From contig JAEZJW010000209.1 of assembly GCA_023415595.1 (NCBI GenBank), positions 1 to 8,989 of the forward strand: a stretch of DNA of 8,989 nt, written 5' to 3'. The notes below the pieces were generated by a model. It was not told the origin of the DNA. It saw only the letters and a program-made list of their open reading frames with translations, and searched no databases. Shown here one piece after another: positions 5,434 through 8,989 of the stretch. The translations under genes were made by a program, and so were the position numbers. Source of the DNA: Bacillota bacterium. Lineage in GTDB: Bacteria > Bacillota > Clostridia > Lachnospirales > Lachnospiraceae. The stretch's first letter is position 1, and every line of letters begins with the position of its first letter.

Positions 5434-5440
5434 ATGTCGG

Positions 5441-8038
5441 ATGGCTTCCAAACAAATTAAGAAAAAGACAAATAGTACACAGAAGAAAAATAACAGGGAA
5501 AGTGTCAGGCAAAGTGGTGTAGTACAGGATGAGATTATTCTGATCATAACACTGGTAGCTTCCTTGCTGTTATTTTTGAGTAATTTTGATTTGGGCGGCG
5601 TGGTCGGAGAATTTGTCAGCAAATTTCTCTTTGGTATGATCGGGCTGATGGCTTATGTATTACCGTTCCTGATTTTCTTCGGAACAGCCTTCCATCTCTC
5701 TAATATGGGTAACAGGTCTGCCGGAAGGAAGCTCTTAAGCGCAATCGTATTCTTCGTTGCATTGACAGCACTGATTCAGATGATCTCAACCTCCTATGAC
5801 AGTAATGTTAAGATTTATGAATACTATACGAATGCCATGAGAGAACGAAGCGGCGGTGGCATCATCGGAGGTATTTTTGTCATGCTTCTGTGCCAGGCTT
5901 TTGGAGTGCTGGCTGCTTATATTATCCTGATTGCTGTCATGGCTATCTGCATCATCGTTATTACGGGCAAAGCCATATTTACTTACATAGCGAAGAAGAG
6001 TAAAAGCTCTCTGGAGGAACGAAGAGAATATCAGAAGCTGAAAAGAGAACAGGCCGAAGAGTATGGTTCTGATGAAGGGAACCTTCGCCGTCCTCCAAAG
6101 ACCTATGTACTGGATGGCAATCTGACTTCCAAGGCTACAAAAGCTCAGGAGAAAACAAACGTCATCCCGTTAAATGATAAGAAGAATAAGAAGGGTATCA
6201 CTGCGACAGAGGAACAGCTTCCTATCATTAACCTGGATCACCTCTTCCCTGAGAAGGAGGAGGAGCCGGTTCCGGCAGGAAAACAGGCTTCCATGAGTGC
6301 AAGCGGTATTCCTACCTATGAGGATGAGCTTCGGAGCAAGTTCGGCAGGCCATCGGCACAGAGCACCGAAGGAAATCAGACTTTCAATGATACTGTGATA
6401 CACCTTGGGGAACCTTCTCCTATAACAGCAGCCTCGGAGTTTAAATCCGAGACAATAAAGACAGAGGGCAGAGGAACAGAGGGTGCCAAAACGGAAGGAA
6501 CAAAGGCGGAAGGAAAAGGCCAATCTACTGAAGTAGAACGACTGGAAATTGACCAGACACCTGAACAGAAGGAATATGTCTTTCCTCCGATGAATCTTCT
6601 GGCAGGTCCGAAGGCTAAGCCGATAAAGGGCAGTAACGACCGAAGCCTGAAGGAAACCGCGATTAAACTCCAAAATACGTTAGAGAGCTTCGGTGTCCAT
6701 GTAACGATAACAAATGTCAGCTGCGGCCCCGCAGTAACCAGATATGAGCTCCAGCCGGAACAGGGAGTCATGGTCAGCAGGATCACCAGGCTGGCTGACG
6801 ATATCAAGCTGAATCTGGCAGCCTCGGATGTCAGAATCGAGGCACCGATCCCCGGCAAAGCGGCGGTAGGTATCGAGGTTCCGAATAAAGAAAACTCCAT
6901 GGTTACGCTCCGTGAGATGTTTGAAAGTCCTGAATTTACCAATCATCCCTCCGATATCGCCTTTGCGGTCGGTAAGGATATCGGTGGACAAACCATCATC
7001 ACGGATATTGCGAAGATGCCCCATCTGCTGATCGCAGGTGCCACCGGTTCCGGTAAATCCGTCTGTATCAATACACTGATTATGAGTATCCTGTATAAGT
7101 CCAAGCCCTCGGATGTCCGTCTGATCATGGTGGACCCGAAGGTCGTGGAGCTGAATGTATATAACGGAATTCCTCACCTGTTAATCCCGGTCGTCACCGA
7201 TCCGAAGAAAGCTTCCGCAGCGCTGAACTGGGCTGTCATGGAGATGACGGAGCGGTATAAGAAGTTTGCGGATATTGGGGTAAGGGATATTAAGGGTTAT
7301 AATGAGAAGGTGGCGGAGGTTGCTTACCTGAATGATGATAATTACCAGAAGCTGCCGCAGATCGTCATCATCATTGATGAGCTTGCGGACCTCATGATGG
7401 TTGCTCAGAACGAAGTAGAGGATGCCATCTGCCGTTTGGCACAGCTGGCGAGAGCTGCCGGTCTGCATCTGATCATCGCTACCCAGAGACCTTCTGTAAA
7501 TGTTATTACAGGTTTGATCAAGGCAAATATTCCGTCCAGAATTGCATTTGCAGTATCCTCGCAGATCGATTCCAGGACCATCATAGATGGCTCCGGAGCG
7601 GAGAAGCTCTTAGGCAAGGGTGATATGCTGTTCTTCCCGTCCGGCTATCCGAAACCCGTGAGAATTCAGGGTGCCTTCATCTCTGATAAGGAAGTAAGCT
7701 CTGTTGTTGATTTCTTGAAGAAACACAATAACGAAGCCCAGTATAGTGAGGATGTCAAGGATAAGATCGCCAATGCAAGGCCGGGAGATTCTGGTGCAGG
7801 CATGGGCAGCGGAAATGAGCTTGATGAATACTTTGCCGAAGCAGGAAAGTTCATCATAGAGAAGGACAAGGCCTCCATCGGAATGCTACAGAGAGTTTAT
7901 AAAATCGGCTTCAACCGTGCAGCGAGAATCATGGACCAGTTGGCTGAAGCAGGAGTGGTAGGCCCCGAAGAAGGAACCAAGCCCAGGAAGATCCTGATGT
8001 CCCCGGAGCAATTCGAGCAGTACCTGGAAGAGAATTAA
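5441..8038 (+). CDS. ftsK: DNA translocase FtsK/SpoIIIE
   Basis: An 865-residue membrane-anchored ATPase that pumps chromosomal DNA through the division or sporulation septum. A basic N-terminus is followed by four or five membrane segments (about 31-50, 62-84, 97-115 and 142-180). A charged, poorly conserved linker runs from about 185 to 400. The alpha domain is about 400-500, for example NVSCGPAVTRYELQPEQGV (425-443). The RecA-like motor has Walker A GATGSGKS (533-540), Walker B IIIDELAD (643-650, with D646 and E647) and the downstream ATQRPSVNVITG (680-691). The gamma winged-helix domain that reads polar DNA sequences is about 803-855 (ASIGMLQRVYKIGFNRAARIMDQL). It appears complete. In Bacillus the homologue spoIIIE follows tepA and ylzJ; here uppP lies directly upstream. 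Sequence alone does not tell whether its main role is vegetative or sporulation-specific. Confidence 0.97.
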   Translation: MASKQIKKKTNSTQKKNNRESVRQSGVVQDEIILIITLVASLLLFLSNFDLGGVVGEFVSKFLFGMIGLMAYVLPFLIFFGTAFHLSNMGNRSAGRKLLSAIVFFVALTALIQMISTSYDSNVKIYEYYTNAMRERSGGGIIGGIFVMLLCQAFGVLAAYIILIAVMAICIIVITGKAIFTYIAKKSKSSLEERREYQKLKREQAEEYGSDEGNLRRPPKTYVLDGNLTSKATKAQEKTNVIPLNDKKNKKGITATEEQLPIINLDHLFPEKEEEPVPAGKQASMSASGIPTYEDELRSKFGRPSAQSTEGNQTFNDTVIHLGEPSPITAASEFKSETIKTEGRGTEGAKTEGTKAEGKGQSTEVERLEIDQTPEQKEYVFPPMNLLAGPKAKPIKGSNDRSLKETAIKLQNTLESFGVHVTITNVSCGPAVTRYELQPEQGVMVSRITRLADDIKLNLAASDVRIEAPIPGKAAVGIEVPNKENSMVTLREMFESPEFTNHPSDIAFAVGKDIGGQTIITDIAKMPHLLIAGATGSGKSVCINTLIMSILYKSKPSDVRLIMVDPKVVELNVYNGIPHLLIPVVTDPKKASAALNWAVMEMTERYKKFADIGVRDIKGYNEKVAEVAYLNDDNYQKLPQIVIIIDELADLMMVAQNEVEDAICRLAQLARAAGLHLIIATQRPSVNVITGLIKANIPSRIAFAVSSQIDSRTIIDGSGAEKLLGKGDMLFFPSGYPKPVRIQGAFISDKEVSSVVDFLKKHNNEAQYSEDVKDKIANARPGDSGAGMGSGNELDEYFAEAGKFIIEKDKASIGMLQRVYKIGFNRAARIMDQLAEAGVVGPEEGTKPRKILMSPEQFEQYLEEN
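6461..6520 (+). repeat. Four tandem 15-bp repeats in the FtsK linker
   Basis: Codons 341-360 of ftsK encode TEGRG-TEGAK-TEGTK-AEGKG, four tandem pentapeptides. The reading frame is kept throughout. They lie in the disordered linker between the membrane and motor domains, so copy number may vary between strains without loss of function. Confidence 0.75.
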
Positions 8039-8069
8039 CTACCGGTGAGTATTCGTACGACTCCGGTAG
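8039..8069. other. Dyad directly after the ftsK stop, without T tract
   Basis: CTACCGG (8039-8045) and CCGGTAG (8063-8069) form a perfect 7-bp stem that starts on the base after the ftsK stop, with a further AGT/ACT pairing inside after a two-base bulge. No run of T follows, so it is a doubtful terminator. Its 3' arm lies about where the -35 of the next promoter would be, so it could be an operator. Confidence 0.5.
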
Positions 8070-8078
8070 AACAAGTGG

Positions 8079-8084
8079 TATAAT
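8079..8084 (+). promoter_or_regulatory. Predicted -10 box for the ATP-grasp gene
   Basis: A perfect TATAAT lies 44 bp before ATG 8128. The position 17 bp upstream (TACGAC, 8056-8061) is a poor -35 within the loop and 3' side of the dyad at 8039-8069. A start near 8091 would give a leader of about 37 nt with AAGGA (8115-8119, allowing one mismatch), eight bases from the start codon. Confidence 0.45.
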
Positions 8085-8127
8085 ATCAGTTCAGTAATTA
8101 AGCATAGTAGTGATAAGGATGATCCAT

Positions 8128-8989
8128 ATGAGCAAAGCTGCATGGCTGGTTGTAAATGAATTTCTGCAGTCTGGCAAATTTAATGAAATCCATAAGTGGC
8201 TTATGAAGGCGGCAGAAAAGTTTGGCATAAACATGATCCTGAAAACCAATGCAGAGCTGCTGGTTGACCTGCAGACGAAGGAATGCCGTAAGAAGACAGA
8301 GGAAGAGGACTGCTGCTTTCCGGCAGCTGAAAGTGAACTGGACCGGTCTGATTCTATGGAGACTAACAGCTATCGTAAGAAAACAAGAACAGAGGAACCG
8401 GAATTCATCTTGTTCTGGGACAAGGATACGAGGCTGGCAAGACATCTCGAACAGCAGGGTTACCCTGTGTTCAATTCCTCCAAAGCAATCGCTGCCTGTG
8501 ATGATAAGTCACTGACGCACCTGGCTCTGATGATAGCTGGAATACCGATGCCCAGGACCATTGTGGCACCGATGACCTTCGATAATATCGGTTATACGAA
8601 TACGGATTTTCTGAAGGAGGTATCCGAGCGGCTGGGATTTCCGATGGTGGTGAAGGAATGTTTCGGGTCCTTCGGACAACAGGTATATCTGGCGAAGGAA
8701 CCCGAGGAACTGAAGGGCCTGGTAGACAGAATAGGTACCAAGCCCATGCTTTTTCAGGAATTTATCGCCTCCAGTTCGGGCAGGGATGTGAGACTTCAGG
8801 TAGTCGGCAGCAAAGTAATTGCAGCGATGTACCGTTATTCCTTGAATGGTGATTTTCGAGCCAACCTAACCATAGGGGGGAAGATGCTTCCCTATGAGCC
8901 GACGAAGGAGCAATGTGAGCTGGCTGTACGGTGCTGTGAGCTGCTTGGTCTGGACTACGCCGGAGTGGATTTACTGTTCGGTGAGGACG
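8128..8989 (+). CDS. RimK-like ATP-grasp ligase (3' end cut off by window edge)
   Basis: 287 codons are visible and the end is missing. Family features include FWDKDTRLARHLE (96-108), VFNSSKAIAACDDKSLTH (114-131), GIPMPRT (138-144), the ATP-contact lysine and flexible loop VVKECFGSFGQQVYL (174-188), QEFI (210-213), GRDVRLQVVG (218-227), RANLTIGG (244-251) and GVDLLFG (279-285). These match ATP-grasp enzymes of the RimK (alpha-L-glutamate ligase) type, which join a carboxylate to an amine through an acyl phosphate. The acceptor cannot be read from the sequence. No signal peptide is seen, so it is cytosolic. Residues about 50-91, between AELLVDL and FILFW, form an unusual Lys/Glu/Ser-rich insertion containing a repeated RKKT...EE motif. 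It has its own promoter-like sequence and follows ftsK by 89 bp. Confidence 0.85.
   Translation, partial: MSKAAWLVVNEFLQSGKFNEIHKWLMKAAEKFGINMILKTNAELLVDLQTKECRKKTEEEDCCFPAAESELDRSDSMETNSYRKKTRTEEPEFILFWDKDTRLARHLEQQGYPVFNSSKAIAACDDKSLTHLALMIAGIPMPRTIVAPMTFDNIGYTNTDFLKEVSERLGFPMVVKECFGSFGQQVYLAKEPEELKGLVDRIGTKPMLFQEFIASSSGRDVRLQVVGSKVIAAMYRYSLNGDFRANLTIGGKMLPYEPTKEQCELAVRCCELLGLDYAGVDLLFGED
8287..8397 (+). repeat. Imperfect direct repeat within the ATP-grasp insertion
   Basis: CGTAAGAAGACAGAGGAA (8287-8304) recurs as CGTAAGAA-AACAAGAACAGAGGAA (8374-8397), with two extra codons. The copies encode RKKTEE and RKKTRTEE and are in frame, 29 codons apart. This is consistent with an internal duplication that built the insertion. 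Confidence 0.5.

Noticed and set aside
5381..5440. Twenty-residue upstream extension of ftsK
   Set aside because: It overlaps the uppP coding end, is Cys/Arg-rich and unlike FtsK N-termini, while ATG 5441 has a well-placed ribosome site.
6170..7177. Long minus-strand ORFs opposite ftsK
   Set aside because: These are antisense shadows of a well-conserved coding gene. They have no family features and no ribosome sites.
8098..8852. Alternative ORFs overlapping the ATP-grasp gene on both strands
   Set aside because: The RimK-like frame carries the complete ATP-grasp motif series from 8128 onward, and the others show no recognisable domains.

Overview
The window looks like chromosomal DNA from a Gram-positive anaerobe of the class Clostridia, most likely a Lachnospiraceae-type organism. 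This rests on the protein families present (TepA, YlzJ, an SpoIIIE/FtsK translocase, an ArAE-type exporter, a RimK-like ATP-grasp enzyme), strong AGGAGG-like ribosome sites and AT-rich intergenic DNA. The genus cannot be fixed from the sequence alone. Both ends cut through genes.

Region 1 (1-2986) is a putative small-molecule response module. A DeoR-type HTH/WYL regulator and a GyrI-like binding protein lie in tandem on the minus strand. A small aromatic-acid-exporter-like membrane protein runs divergently on the plus strand. The main finding here is that the same 22-bp perfect-armed palindrome, ATATGACA-N6-TGTCATAT, occurs twice: in the WYL/exporter intergenic region and between the WYL and GyrI genes. 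Both copies have a plausible -10 box at exactly the same distance on the minus strand. The exporter, normally one polypeptide, is split into a membrane ORF and a soluble ORF that overlap in different frames.

Region 2 (3089-5429) holds tepA (Clp-fold serine peptidase), ylzJ, a 387-bp non-coding stretch and uppP (undecaprenyl-diphosphatase). The non-coding stretch contains a nearly full-length imperfect palindrome of about 210 bp. It is enclosed by a separate 7-9 bp stem that ends in eight T residues. The simplest reading is a palindromic MITE-like element inside the loop of the ylzJ terminator, but a structured RNA is also possible.

Region 3 (5441-8989) holds ftsK/spoIIIE, 11 bp after uppP, followed by the first 287 codons of a RimK-like ATP-grasp ligase. 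The tepA-ylzJ-spoIIIE order is known from Bacillus. Here uppP and the palindrome sit between ylzJ and ftsK, so cell-envelope lipid recycling and chromosome translocation probably share a transcript. Nothing in the window is a complete transposon, CRISPR array, rRNA or tRNA.
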